A DNA stretch of 64,000 bases from Amphibacillus marinus (GCF_900110345.1 NZ_FODJ01000001.1:310001-374000), one strand, 5' to 3'; positions 16,942-26,271 are shown, counted from the first letter of the stretch. The notes: generated by a model from the sequence alone, not told the origin. Program-made: numbers and translations.

Positions 16942-17965
16942 TAATACTAGGAAGAAACTATCGCTGGACCAGCAGCTCCTCTTCTTATCGCGACTAGTTC
17001 ATCTACTTGAACAGAACTACGCACTTAAAGATGCCCTAGTACTACTTTATGGACAAAGCAAGTGGCAATCAATCATTCAAACATTAGATGATCAACTCAA
17101 CCTTGGTAATCGAATTGATCAGGCGCTAGCTGAGCTTAGCTTTAATAGTAAAATAATAACATTTATTTATTTTTCATTGCACCACGGCAATTTACTTGAA
17201 GGTCTTAGAAAAAGCATTACGATTGTACAGCAACAATTAAAGTTAGAAGCTACCCTCAAGAAGACCATTCAATATCCAATTGTGTTATTTAGTAGCTTTT
17301 TTGCCATTCTTTTCTTTGTCTATTTCTACATCTATCCAAATTTCATTAAACTCTATCAAACCAGTGGCACTAGTTCACCCGTCTTACTTATCGCTATGAC
17401 AACGGTACAAATTATTTTCTTAATGACGATTCTTACAACTACGTTTATTCTAGCAGGATTAATTATTTGGCTATGTTTCAGAAAAAAAATTACGTTAAGC
17501 TTTAAATTAACATTGCTACAGAAAATACCCCAAGTCAAGAACTTCACGAGAAAATACATGAGCTTTATCTTTTCCGTACATTTAAGTTCCTTGCTAGAAG
17601 CTGGTTTCTCCATGAAGAAATGCTTGACCACAATGGCGACTTATAGGAAAAGCAGCATACTTAGCTTTTATTGTGAACAGTTACTCACGGAATTAGATAA
17701 CGGCTTACCATTAGAAACACTTCTTATTAATCATCCTCTATTTCAAAATGAATTGGGCTATATTTTCACCAGAAATCATACTCAACAGTTACTCAAACGA
17801 GATTTAACATCCTTTTCACATTTTTTAATGGATGATCTAATTCGAATTGTTCAAAAGCTAATGCAATGGATTCAACCACTTGCTTTTATTTTTATCGCCA
17901 TCAGTATTATTTTAATTTACCTATCAATACTCGTCCCTATGCTGCAATTAATTCAAAATTATTAG
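16910..17965 (+). CDS. comGB: ComGB, competence pseudopilus inner-membrane protein
   Basis: A 351-residue GspF/PilC-type platform protein: two T2SSF domains (about residues 10-130 and 210-335), each ending near membrane segments. The membrane segments are IVLFSSFFAILFFVYFYIY, a stretch rich in TTTFILAGLIIWL, and a C-terminal AFIFIAISIILIYLSILVPM. It anchors the pseudopilus and couples to ComGA. The start ATG at 16910 follows AAAGAAAGG and overlaps the 3' end of comGA by 32 nt, indicating translational coupling. Confidence 0.92.
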   Translation: MALLRHSLMINNTRKKLSLDQQLLFLSRLVHLLEQNYALKDALVLLYGQSKWQSIIQTLDDQLNLGNRIDQALAELSFNSKIITFIYFSLHHGNLLEGLRKSITIVQQQLKLEATLKKTIQYPIVLFSSFFAILFFVYFYIYPNFIKLYQTSGTSSPVLLIAMTTVQIIFLMTILTTTFILAGLIIWLCFRKKITLSFKLTLLQKIPQVKNFTRKYMSFIFSVHLSSLLEAGFSMKKCLTTMATYRKSSILSFYCEQLLTELDNGLPLETLLINHPLFQNELGYIFTRNHTQQLLKRDLTSFSHFLMDDLIRIVQKLMQWIQPLAFIFIAISIILIYLSILVPMLQLIQNY

Positions 17966-17984
17966 TACTAGGAGTTGAAAAAAA

Positions 17985-18299
17985 GTGAAGACACAACAAG
18001 GGTTCACACTAATTGAAATGCTCATCGTTTTGGCGGTTATATCCATTTTACTATTGCTACTTATTCCTAATTTGGCAGAACGCAATAACGATGTGCAAGG
18101 AAAAGGGGAACAAGCTATGATTCAATTAGCAGAAAGTCAAACTCAGGCATACTTTCTTGATAACGGTAGGTACCCGAGCTCTATTGAAGAATTGGTTGAA
18201 AAAAACTACCTGCAAACTAATTTACTTGCAAACGGGACAAAACGCTTAATTTATCAGGATACTGTCACTTATCAAGTCACAACTGAAGATGTTAACTAA
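17985..18299 (+). CDS. comGC: ComGC, major pseudopilin
   Basis: A 104-residue major pseudopilin. The prepilin peptidase (ComC) site is QQG/FTLIEMLIVLAVISILL, with Glu at +5 after cleavage, followed by the long hydrophobic helix. The globular part has the conserved YFLDNGRYPSSIEEL stretch. GTG start at 17985, with AGGAG 10 nt upstream. It forms the pilus fibre that carries DNA across the wall. Confidence 0.96.
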   Translation: MKTQQGFTLIEMLIVLAVISILLLLLIPNLAERNNDVQGKGEQAMIQLAESQTQAYFLDNGRYPSSIEELVEKNYLQTNLLANGTKRLIYQDTVTYQVTTEDVN

Positions 18300-18732
18300 A
18301 CGAGAAGCAGGGTTTTCAATCCTTGAATTACTGCTTGTGTTAGCGATTATAAATATTATGCTACTGATTTCTGCACGAGCAGCATTAACTAGCATTGATC
18401 ATTACCGATTCCAAGTTTGGTACCAGCAGTTTGACTTAGATGTCTTGTACTTACAAAAACGCGCCATGCTAAACCTTCCAGCATCTTCACTACAGTTTAT
18501 AATTAGTCAAAATCGCTATGGACTTTGGGAAAGTCCCGTAAACCCACCATTGTTTATCCGTGAGATCCCGGATAATTGGCAGGTTAGTATGCGTTCATTA
18601 GGAAATCCGCTGTCTTTTACCAGCTCAGGGACAGTTAGACGACCTGGTTCTATGCACATTGATACTGGAAAGAATCAGTATCATATCTACTTCCCGTTCG
18701 GAAAAGGAAGACAATATTATGTTAAAGAATAA
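18289..18732 (+). CDS. comGD: ComGD, minor pseudopilin
   Basis: A 147-residue minor pseudopilin with the processing site REAG/FSILELLLVLAIIN and one N-terminal hydrophobic helix. It starts 11 nt before the comGC stop. The globular domain (WYQQFDLDVLYLQKRAML; later FTSSGTVRRPGSM and FPFGKGRQYYVKE) fits ComGD. Confidence 0.92.
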   Translation: MLTKREAGFSILELLLVLAIINIMLLISARAALTSIDHYRFQVWYQQFDLDVLYLQKRAMLNLPASSLQFIISQNRYGLWESPVNPPLFIREIPDNWQVSMRSLGNPLSFTSSGTVRRPGSMHIDTGKNQYHIYFPFGKGRQYYVKE

Positions 18733-19051
18733 TCAATTAGGCTACATCTTATTCGAGCTGTTACTAAGCTTTTCAATGATTATGCTGATCTGTTTGCTTA
18801 TCATTCCAATAAATTTGCAACTCAGATATGAAGCTTTTTTACAAAATGAGCGCATTGAGCATTATCATTACTTATACAATCAAATTCAGTCACTATCCTA
18901 TGACGAACTGCCTATCAACTATTCAACCGTTATTAACGAAATTGACTTAGAGGTATCGTTCATTCTAGAGAATACAATAATAATTGGTACAGGAAGGTGG
19001 CAGAATGTTCGTGGGGAAAATAGCTACGCCCAAGTCTATTATAAGCCGTAA
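18719..19051 (+). CDS. comGE: ComGE, minor pseudopilin
   Basis: A 110-residue minor pseudopilin. The start is the ATG at 18719 (AAAGGAAG 8 nt upstream), inside the last codons of comGD. The N-terminus NNQLG/YILFELLLSFSMIML has Glu at +5 relative to a Gly-Tyr cleavage site and a hydrophobic helix. The rest is poorly conserved, as usual for ComGE; position in the operon supports the name. Confidence 0.85.
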   Translation: MLKNNQLGYILFELLLSFSMIMLICLLIIPINLQLRYEAFLQNERIEHYHYLYNQIQSLSYDELPINYSTVINEIDLEVSFILENTIIIGTGRWQNVRGENSYAQVYYKP

Positions 19052-19547
19052 CAATCAGAGCGGTTTCACTTTACTTGAAGGATTGTTAGCCTTGGTCTTG
19101 ATGTCTGTTCTACTATCTTTTGTTCCAACTATTTGGCTACTGTTAATCACACCCCAAAAGCAAACTGAGCTTTATTCAGTTCAACAATTTTTTCATGTGT
19201 TAGCAGATGAAATTCAGCAAGGGGTAGCTGTCAGCCGAAGCTCCGAAGCTGGTCTAACAATTGAGACGGCCACAGGTGACCATGTACAAATTACCAAGTA
19301 TAATGATTTAATTAGACGTCAGGTTAACCGAGCAGGTCATGAAATCTTACTACGTGATGTGAAGACTTTCAAGGTTAGCCATCACGATACTTATTTGGCA
19401 ATTCAAATAAAAACAACGTCAGGACGTTATTATGAAAAAAACATTACCCCCTATTATGACGCAGCAAAGTGGTTCAATTATGGTCTATACCTTACTACTG
19501 TTATCACTTATGTTTATGCTATCATTTGGCCTACTAGCGCAGCATGA
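19005..19547 (+). CDS. comGF: ComGF, minor pseudopilin with extended C-terminus
   Basis: A 180-residue minor pseudopilin starting at ATG 19005 (GGAAGGTGG upstream), with processing site NQSG/FTLLEGLLALVLMSV. The core (FFHVLADEIQQGV, FKVSHHDTYLAIQIKT, SGRYYEKNI) is typical. The B. subtilis protein is about 127 aa; here about 40 extra residues, including hydrophobic YLTTVITYVYAIIW, read through the start of comGG in another frame, giving a 116-nt overlap. Either the stop was lost recently or a sequencing shift extends it. Confidence 0.88.
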   Translation: MFVGKIATPKSIISRNNQSGFTLLEGLLALVLMSVLLSFVPTIWLLLITPQKQTELYSVQQFFHVLADEIQQGVAVSRSSEAGLTIETATGDHVQITKYNDLIRRQVNRAGHEILLRDVKTFKVSHHDTYLAIQIKTTSGRYYEKNITPYYDAAKWFNYGLYLTTVITYVYAIIWPTSAA

Positions 19548-19800
19548 AAACAAACAACAGCTAGCTAACCTAGAAATAGAGCATCTCAATCATGAGATGC
19601 TCCAGCAACTTGCTTATCGGAGCTTGCTTGATCGCTGGACTGATATAGATAATCAAACAACTGTAAGCTTTAGCTTCCCCAACGGTGAGGCTGTTATTTT
19701 AATAAACAAGCAGAACACAACAAGAGTAGAGCTAATCGTCACAACAACATCAAGCTCTAATACCAGCAAGAATCGCAAGTATTTACTACAAGAAAATTAG
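19432..19800 (+). CDS. comGG: ComGG, minor pseudopilin-like protein
   Basis: A 122-residue protein with an N-terminal hydrophobic helix (SGSIMVYTLLLLSLMFMLSF). It lacks a standard Phe-x4-Glu prepilin site, as is usual for ComGG. The last gene of the comG operon. Start ATG 19432 with AGGAC 6 nt upstream, deep inside comGF. No clear terminator follows; the convergent yqgX gene ends 48 nt away. Confidence 0.85.
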   Translation: MKKTLPPIMTQQSGSIMVYTLLLLSLMFMLSFGLLAQHENKQQLANLEIEHLNHEMLQQLAYRSLLDRWTDIDNQTTVSFSFPNGEAVILINKQNTTRVELIVTTTSSSNTSKNRKYLLQEN

Positions 19801-19848
19801 CCCTAATGATTATTTATTAACTCTAGTACTGTGTAAAAAAAGTTTACG

Positions 19849-20466
19849 TTATAAAAATGGATTATGATTTCGTTCGAATTTAATATCCGTTTTAGGGCCA
19901 TGTCCAGGATATACCGTGTACCTATCTGGTAAGCGAAATAGCACATTTTTAATTGACGCAATTAGTTTAGCCTGGTTACCACCAATTAAATCAGTTCTAC
20001 CAATACTTTGCTGAAATAAGCAATCACCAGATAGAACGATTTGTTCCTCAGCAAAAACGAATGATACCCCTCCAGGTGAATGACCGGGAGTTTCAAGTAT
20101 TTTAAAGCTAAAATCACCGATGGACATAACTTCTTCATTAAAGAAGTAATCAGCGGGTTTAGCGGTAATCTGTCCAAGTGGGAAATGATTGGAACCATTT
20201 AAATCCGGATCAGCCATCCAATTGGCTTCTCCCTTATGTAGGTAAGCGAAGATAGCATATTGATCTCTTAATTGATCAACAGCACCGATGTGATCAAAAT
20301 GTGCGTGTGTAAGGAGAATTGCTAGTGGATCAATCTTCTCTAGCTTCAAGTATTCAATAATTCTATCTGCTTCTGCACCAGGATCAACAATTAAACCCTT
20401 ATTTTTCTTCGATAAAATATAGCAGTTCGTCCCTATTGGCCCTAGGGAAAGACACTTTATTTTCAT
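19849..20466 (-). CDS. yqgX: MBL-fold metallo-hydrolase (YqgX, glyoxalase II-like)
   Basis: A 205-residue metallo-beta-lactamase fold hydrolase. The metal-binding THAHFDHIG motif, ETPGHSPGGVSFVF, LSGDCLFQQSIGRTDLIGG and TVYPGHGPKTDI are all present, as in glyoxalase II-type thioesterases. The probable role is hydrolysis of a thioester such as S-lactoyl-bacillithiol, by analogy with Bacillus work; that is inference. ATG at 20464-20466 is chosen because AAAGGA is 9 nt before it. Confidence 0.9.
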   Translation of the reverse strand: MKIKCLSLGPIGTNCYILSKKNKGLIVDPGAEADRIIEYLKLEKIDPLAILLTHAHFDHIGAVDQLRDQYAIFAYLHKGEANWMADPDLNGSNHFPLGQITAKPADYFFNEEVMSIGDFSFKILETPGHSPGGVSFVFAEEQIVLSGDCLFQQSIGRTDLIGGNQAKLIASIKNVLFRLPDRYTVYPGHGPKTDIKFERNHNPFL

Positions 20467-20535
20467 ATTACTCATTCCTTTCAAATAGTTAGTCTATCTT
20501 TATTTTCATTGTACCACTTACTAGCTATGAAACAT

Positions 20536-20570
20536 TAAAATACCCTTGAGCCAGGTTAAAAGCTCAAGGG
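20536..20570 (-). terminator. Terminator of the LTA synthase-family gene
   Basis: A 9-bp perfect stem, CCCTTGAGC / GCTCAAGGG, with a 10-nt loop and TATTTTAATG following on the minus strand. Confidence 0.8.
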
Positions 20571-20578
20571 CAACATCA

Positions 20579-22474
20579 TTATTCTGTAAAATCATGAAAG
20601 CGGAATAGATCCCCGTAAATAATCTTATCAGAATAAGACATTTCTAGCTCAACTTGCTCCCTGAATGGAGAGCAGGCTGTTTCGGTATCAGAATCATCAC
20701 CTGCAAGTATCCCTGAGTTCTCACTTCCTAATTCTTCACCGGATTCACGGTCATAACAAACATCTTTAGTAAAGATATAATCATCTGTTATAAAACTTCC
20801 ATCTCTTAATGCTACATAATCCTTACGGTTCGGTCCAAATAAATTTGTTCCGAAGCTTATATCAGCGGAGTCATCTACACCTAGTAAGTGCATAATTGTC
20901 GGTTTGACATCTACTTGACCACCAATTTGACTCATTACGCCACCCTCTTGTCCTGGGATATGAACAAAGAATGGTACCCGTTGAAGTTGAATCTGGTCAT
21001 ATGATGTAATTTCTTCCTTGTCTAAATACATTGACATTGCTCGATTATGAAAATCACTTATGCCATAATGGTCACCCATCATCACAATAATTGAGTCCTC
21101 ATAAATACCTGACTCCTTCAGGTGATTAAAGAATTCCTCAATAGACTCATCCAAATACCTTACTGTTTGAAAGTATTTATTTAATGTGTTTGAATTCGAA
21201 TCAAACTGATCAATGGTTGCATCCTCTTCATCAAGGTCAAATGGGTGGTGATTTGTCAACGTAATGAAACGTGCATAGTAAGGCTCAGGCAGATTGGTTA
21301 AATACTTCATTGACTGCTCAAAAAATTCTTTATCTTTTAACCCCCAACCAACACTATTTCCATCGTTTACCTCATAAGCATTAATATCATAAAATTGATC
21401 AACACCTAAATTGTCATACATACTGTTCCGATTCCAAAAACTGCTGTTATTCGCATGGAACACAGCTGACATGTAACCTTCCTCACCTAACATTTGTGGT
21501 GTTGAGTGATAAGTGTTCCCGCTGTGAGTGAAGTATGCCGCCCCACTTGGTAATGGATAAAGTGAATTTTCCATAATAAACTCAGAATCGGCTGTTTTTC
21601 CTTGCTCTGTTTGATGATAAAAATTCTCAAAATAATAACTTTCTTCTGTTAAACTATTCAGAAATGGTGTAACCTCTTCACCATTAAGTGTGTTATTAAT
21701 CACAAACGTTTGCAAAGATTCAAGCGTTACAAAAATAAGATTTTTCCCTTTAGCAATTCCATAGAGGTCCGTTTCTTCATTATCTGTTGTATTCTCATCC
21801 ACATATGTGATGATACTTGATAATTCATTACCATCCGCAAATACTCGCTGTGCTTGAGAACGTGATTGTTGCACGATATCGTAAATATGGAAATTAAATA
21901 ACCCAATATTTTTCACTAGATACTCGCGATCAAATCCTCTTTGAAGCAATTGAGGGCGTTCAATCTCTGCTAAAATATAATTACCTAGCAGAAAAGCAAG
22001 CGCCATACTTAAAACAAGTAATTTCTTTTTTCTTGGAAATGTGGTGGTTAATGTCCATTTTTTCTGAACTGTTAAGTACCAAATCAATGCTAAATCAATA
22101 AAGATAAAGATATCAAATGGTTCTATTAAAGCAATAACACTAGAACCCAGATCGGCAACATTACTTCCTTGAAAAAGTAACGGAATTGTTAAGAAGTCGC
22201 CGAAGCTTCGATAGAACAATATATTAAAATATAAAATTAAGGTTGCTAGTAAAGCTGCATAGCGAATAAACCTTAGCTGATTTTTTTCCTTCATCCAAAC
22301 ACTAACAGCAAAAATTAGAAATGCCGTCACGAATGGATTAATAAATAAAATGAGCTCTTGAACGACATTCTCCAAATTAATGTTGAAGAAGAAGCGATAA
22401 ATCATATATGTCTTTGCACCAAAAAGTAAGCTAGCAACAATATAAAGTTTAATATTTTCATTTCTTTGAAACAT
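20579..22474 (-). CDS. LTA synthase family protein (polyglycerol-phosphate transferase)
   Basis: A 631-residue LtaS-type enzyme of the alkaline phosphatase superfamily. It has five N-terminal membrane helices (about residues 10-190), then an extracellular sulfatase-like domain. Metal and catalytic residues are visible: FVTLESLQTF (Glu), EQGKTADSEF (nucleophile Thr) and IVMMGDHYGISD (Asp-His). It polymerises glycerophosphate from phosphatidylglycerol into lipoteichoic acid. Place beside glcK and yqgQ matches B. subtilis yqgS, one of several LtaS paralogues, so it may be primer, stress or sporulation specific. The start ATG 22474 has AAGGAGG 9 nt upstream. Confidence 0.92.
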   Translation of the reverse strand: MFQRNENIKLYIVASLLFGAKTYMIYRFFFNINLENVVQELILFINPFVTAFLIFAVSVWMKEKNQLRFIRYAALLATLILYFNILFYRSFGDFLTIPLLFQGSNVADLGSSVIALIEPFDIFIFIDLALIWYLTVQKKWTLTTTFPRKKKLLVLSMALAFLLGNYILAEIERPQLLQRGFDREYLVKNIGLFNFHIYDIVQQSRSQAQRVFADGNELSSIITYVDENTTDNEETDLYGIAKGKNLIFVTLESLQTFVINNTLNGEEVTPFLNSLTEESYYFENFYHQTEQGKTADSEFIMENSLYPLPSGAAYFTHSGNTYHSTPQMLGEEGYMSAVFHANNSSFWNRNSMYDNLGVDQFYDINAYEVNDGNSVGWGLKDKEFFEQSMKYLTNLPEPYYARFITLTNHHPFDLDEEDATIDQFDSNSNTLNKYFQTVRYLDESIEEFFNHLKESGIYEDSIIVMMGDHYGISDFHNRAMSMYLDKEEITSYDQIQLQRVPFFVHIPGQEGGVMSQIGGQVDVKPTIMHLLGVDDSADISFGTNLFGPNRKDYVALRDGSFITDDYIFTKDVCYDRESGEELGSENSGILAGDDSDTETACSPFREQVELEMSYSDKIIYGDLFRFHDFTE

Positions 22475-22635
22475 GTAAAAAGTCCTCCTTACGTCTAATA
22501 CCAAAACGATATCGTATCTATGAAGATATGTGATACTATTAAATAGAATACCTCTTTAGGCAACTATTTAAACCTCTTTCTTATTAGACGTGTCTATCTT
22601 TAAATAAGTTACAATTTATTTTCCTAATGACTATT

Positions 22636-23601
22636 CTATGCCAGCACTTGATTTTGTTTAACTAAAAACGCTCCACCAATGATGCCGGCATCATTTCCTA
22701 ACGCAGCAATTTCAAATGTACTACCTTCATAGCTTCTCTTTAGTGCATAAGCTTTATAAGCCTTATCAAGCGGACTTAAGAGTAAGTTCCCTGCCTTTGA
22801 AACACCACCGCCAATTACAATCTTGGAAGGGTTAATAATCGTTGCCATATTGGCAATTGCCAAACCAAGAACATTTGTTACATGCTCAACAACTTCCGTC
22901 GCCAACTCGTCACTCTTTTGGTAAGCATCAAATACATCTTTGGCTGTTAGTTTTTGTTTAGCTGAGAATACTTCAGTCAATATAGAGTTCGCAAACTCTG
23001 GTAATCTTTCTAAAGCAATCCGGGCAATGCCAGTTGCTGATGTGACAGTCTCTAAACAGCCCTTGCGTCCACAATTGCATGGTTCACCATCCTGTACAAC
23101 AGTCATATGACCAATCTCTCCAGCAGTTCCGTTGACACCACTAATAATTTTTCCATTTGCAATAATACCGCCACCTACACCAGTTCCAAGCGTAATTGCA
23201 ATTAAGTTCTCTGCCAATTGACCGGAGCCGAGCCAATTCTCTCCAAGTGCAGCTATATTAGCATCGTTATCAACATAAACAGGAAGATTAGATAGTTCTG
23301 TTAAGATCGCTCCTAATGGGAAATTGCGCCAGCCAAGATTAACAGCTTCCGCAACCTCACCTGTCTCCGCAACAATAAAGCCCGGCGCACCGATCCCGAT
23401 ACCTAAGCATTGGGCCGGATTAATGCTGTGCTTAGCTAAATATCGTTTGATTGAAGACCAAATATCTCCAGGAATTTGATCAGATAGCTCCCATTTACGT
23501 GTTTCAATCTCCCACTTATCAATAATTTTCCCTTCTTGGTCAAGCATGCCTAGTTTAATTGTTGTTCCACCAATATCTACGCCTAATAATATCTTTGACA
23601 T
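22636..23601 (-). CDS. glcK: ROK-family glucokinase
   Basis: GlcK phosphorylates glucose with ATP. The 321-residue protein has the ROK signatures: LLGVDIGGTTIKLGML (ATP loop), VYVDNDANIAALGENWLGSG (catalytic Asp), ITLGTGVGGGII, GEIGHMTV, and the zinc motif CNCGRKGCLETVTS. ATG at 23601 follows GGGAG. Downstream of yqgQ with a 19-nt gap, the conserved yqgQ-glcK pairing of Bacilli. Confidence 0.96.
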   Translation of the reverse strand: MSKILLGVDIGGTTIKLGMLDQEGKIIDKWEIETRKWELSDQIPGDIWSSIKRYLAKHSINPAQCLGIGIGAPGFIVAETGEVAEAVNLGWRNFPLGAILTELSNLPVYVDNDANIAALGENWLGSGQLAENLIAITLGTGVGGGIIANGKIISGVNGTAGEIGHMTVVQDGEPCNCGRKGCLETVTSATGIARIALERLPEFANSILTEVFSAKQKLTAKDVFDAYQKSDELATEVVEHVTNVLGLAIANMATIINPSKIVIGGGVSKAGNLLLSPLDKAYKAYALKRSYEGSTFEIAALGNDAGIIGGAFLVKQNQVLA

Positions 23602-23620
23602 TTCCCCACTCCCATTCTAC

Positions 23621-23809
23621 CTATTTCTGACAACGCAATTGATTAAGCGTCTCTAGCGCACGCAGATAGTCATCTGTCGCGACAATTCCCTCTTGATATA
23701 AGGCTTTTAATTCTATTAAGCTTAATTCAATTTCTGCTTCTTGGTTCCCCAAATAGATATATACACCATATCTATGTAAAAATCTTCTTATGTCATAAAA
23801 TGTTTTCAT
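23621..23809 (-). CDS. yqgQ: YqgQ family protein
   Basis: A 62-residue protein starting MKTFYDIRRFLHRYGVYIYL with the family core YQEGIVATDDYLRALETL. It has a three-helix-bundle appearance. The chosen ATG (23809) has TAGGTGATTGC before it. The family is always near glcK in Bacilli; a nucleic-acid-binding role has been suggested from its structure but is not proven. Confidence 0.85.
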   Translation of the reverse strand: MKTFYDIRRFLHRYGVYIYLGNQEAEIELSLIELKALYQEGIVATDDYLRALETLNQLRCQK

Positions 23810-23894
23810 GCAATCACCTAGCTTATTATAGCAAAAGTTCAATTAAAAAATGAAGTAAAAACCTATTTTTTTGAAAAAAATCTTACTTATGCAA

Positions 23895-25340
23895 TTATCG
23901 CTTCGGGTCCTGCGGGTCTAAAAAAGATGGTCGATATTTTTTAAATGGTATTGGCATCCGAATCCAGACATTTAAAAGCGCTTTAAAGGAAAAGGGAATA
24001 AACGGCCAGAGATAGCCTGTTTTAAATGTTTTCATCTGAATTAATAACAGTAGCCATAATGTTATTCCTGCAACATAGCCAGCAACACCAAACAACGCTG
24101 TGGAGATTAACAGATAAATTCTCGTTAACCGATTAGCAAGGGACATTTCATAGCTTGGTGTACAAAATGTACCCATAGCAGCAATTGATATATATAAGAC
24201 AACCTCACTTGAAAATAAGCCAACCTCAACCGCTACATCGCCAATCATAATAGCTGCTACCAACCCGAGCGCAGTCGCCAGAGCAGACGGTGTGTGAATA
24301 GCTGCCATTCTTAATACATCTAAACCAATCTCTGCAAGTAAAAATTGGGCAACTAGCGGAACAGAACCACTATCTTCTGGGCCTAAAAATGCCAATTCTG
24401 CCGGAATTAACGACGGATTTACTGAAAGCAAATAGTAAAACGGCAATAAAAACAAGGCGGCAAGAACTGCGATAAAGCGCACACCTCTCAAATATGCTCC
24501 TACTGAAGGCTTTTGACGGTACTCTTCGGCGTGTTCAAGATGATGCCAGAAGGTAGCAGGCATAATCATGACACTTGGCGAAGCATCGACAATCAAGATA
24601 ATATGCCCTTCATAAAGATGAGCTGCAGCTGTATCTGGACGCTCTGTATAGCGAATTACCGGATAGGGATTCCAATATTGACCAGCTAAAAACTCCTCAA
24701 TCGTCTTTTCTGCCATTGGCAAACCATCTACTTCAATGGCTTTTAGATGATCCTCAATTAGCTTTACCTTGCCCGGATCAGCGATGTCACTCAAATAGCA
24801 CAAACAGACATCTGATTTCGATCGTTTACCAATTTGCATATACACCATTCTTAATGAACGATCTCGAACTCGCCTTCTGGTTAATGCGGTGTTAAAGACG
24901 ATCGTTTCGACATAACCATCTCGTGACCCCCGCACAACCCGCTCTAAATCAGGCTCTTCTGGTCCACGAGCCGGATATGTTCGGGTATCGATTAAGATAG
25001 CCTGGGTAAAACCTTCAATAATCAAAGCTGCTGGACCTGATAGAACTTGATCAATTATTTTATCTAAATCAGGCTCAGCCGCTATCTCTGCATAGGGAAT
25101 ATAGCTTTTCATCAGCTTTTCAAAGCCGTTCTGCTCAAGCTGATCGGCTGTTAATTCTGATAGAAAATGCAATAAAAACATTAACACTTCATCCTTGACG
25201 AAGCCATCAACTAAAAAAATACACATTTCTCGATCAGCATAATCCAATTCTAATTTTACTAAATCAAAGCTTTCATCTACTGCAAGTTCATTAGATAAGT
25301 AATTAATTCGGTTTTGATAATCTCGCTTTACAGTCTTCAA
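23895..25340 (-). CDS. GerA/SpoVAF-family spore germination protein
   Basis: A 481-residue spore membrane protein. The large soluble N-terminal half starts with a NYLSNELAVDESFDLV segment and includes EPDLERVVRGSRDGYVETIV and RSLRMVYMQIGKRSKSDVCL. The C-terminal half has four to five membrane helices and the GerA-typical RRVRDRSLR and VASPSVMIMP-like stretch (VDASPSVMIMPATF). The short N-terminus and the ending (FSFKALLNVWIRMPIPFKKYRP) look more like SpoVAF than like GerAA. SpoVAF-type proteins are thought to form ion channels with FigP that amplify germination. A TTG start at 25340 has GAGGTGA 6 nt upstream. Not next to spoVA genes here. Confidence 0.8.
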   Translation of the reverse strand: MKTVKRDYQNRINYLSNELAVDESFDLVKLELDYADREMCIFLVDGFVKDEVLMFLLHFLSELTADQLEQNGFEKLMKSYIPYAEIAAEPDLDKIIDQVLSGPAALIIEGFTQAILIDTRTYPARGPEEPDLERVVRGSRDGYVETIVFNTALTRRRVRDRSLRMVYMQIGKRSKSDVCLCYLSDIADPGKVKLIEDHLKAIEVDGLPMAEKTIEEFLAGQYWNPYPVIRYTERPDTAAAHLYEGHIILIVDASPSVMIMPATFWHHLEHAEEYRQKPSVGAYLRGVRFIAVLAALFLLPFYYLLSVNPSLIPAELAFLGPEDSGSVPLVAQFLLAEIGLDVLRMAAIHTPSALATALGLVAAIMIGDVAVEVGLFSSEVVLYISIAAMGTFCTPSYEMSLANRLTRIYLLISTALFGVAGYVAGITLWLLLLIQMKTFKTGYLWPFIPFSFKALLNVWIRMPIPFKKYRPSFLDPQDPKR

Positions 25341-25425
25341 CGTCCGTCACCTCAAGATTATCTTATACTAATTAGACAAGTTCATACATAAGCTAGACTA
25401 GTCAAATGAATTAGGTGGTGATGAC

Positions 25426-26271
25426 ATGAAGCACAGCTTGATTATTGCATCATTCGTTCTCATAATCGTATTTTTCTTTCTGTTCTCCGCAAATAATGCA
25501 CAAACTACGCTCAAATATTTTCCTTTTAATGAGCATATCCAGTTTGATCAAGCAAAGACAACACTTAGCGTGACAGAAGTAAATCAACATCCCTTATTAC
25601 AATGGTCTGTTGAATCATTAATTGGTAATAACGCGTTCTTGCGTCATGATGTCAGCTTATTATTTCAAAACGGTCAGTTGAAGGGCATCCAATCAAAGTG
25701 GAATCAGAATGAACCAGCCATTCAACAATCAACCAGCCTAGAGCCAACCGGCAGTCAATTTTTCCAATCAATTAGCGTACACTATGCTGAGATACACACA
25801 ACCGACCAACCCATTACTAGCCAGTACCGCATGACAAACGCAAGTATCTATCTCATTAAAGATCCTTTTGAACCAATCTTAGCCTTCGAACAACCCAATA
25901 CCGCTCAAGAACAGAAATGGGCCGAGACATTAGCACATACCACTGAGCAACAGCTTGATCTTTACTGGACCGAGTTAATTGAGCACTTTTCCATTAATCG
26001 AGAGAACTATTTAGAAATTCCTTTAATCACTTTAATCGACTTTCAAGCAAAGCCGCTATTTAGTAAAACGCAGACTGAGACAAACAAAATTATTGCGCAG
26101 TTATGGGAAGGGTTGTATAAATATTACATTCTACCGTTCACGATTAACGAAACGATTAGTGAAAGCTTTATGCCATTAATTCTAATTGACAAAAATGAGG
26201 AGCAACTTTTTGTTTTATTTGTGAATGCCTCTGGAGAGAAACAGCAATTAAAGCAGACGATTACGAATTAA
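25426..26271 (+). CDS. Hypothetical membrane-anchored extracytoplasmic protein, 281 aa
   Basis: A 281-residue protein of unknown family. It has an N-terminal hydrophobic segment (SLIIASFVLIIVFFFLFSAN), probably an uncleaved anchor, and then a 250-residue soluble domain rich in Gln, Thr and Asn with predicted beta structure. There is no Cys at a lipobox. AGGTGGTG 5 nt before the ATG is strong. It is divergent from the spoVAF-like gene (85 nt apart) and overlaps the convergent yqgN by 24 nt. Divergence from a germination gene suggests, but does not prove, a spore role. Confidence 0.6.
   Translation: MKHSLIIASFVLIIVFFFLFSANNAQTTLKYFPFNEHIQFDQAKTTLSVTEVNQHPLLQWSVESLIGNNAFLRHDVSLLFQNGQLKGIQSKWNQNEPAIQQSTSLEPTGSQFFQSISVHYAEIHTTDQPITSQYRMTNASIYLIKDPFEPILAFEQPNTAQEQKWAETLAHTTEQQLDLYWTELIEHFSINRENYLEIPLITLIDFQAKPLFSKTQTETNKIIAQLWEGLYKYYILPFTINETISESFMPLILIDKNEEQLFVLFVNASGEKQQLKQTITN

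Noticed and set aside
20030-20198. Additional frames inside yqgX, aroK, glyS and pbpA on either strand
   Set aside because: They overlap well-supported genes, lack ribosome sites and show no domain features.
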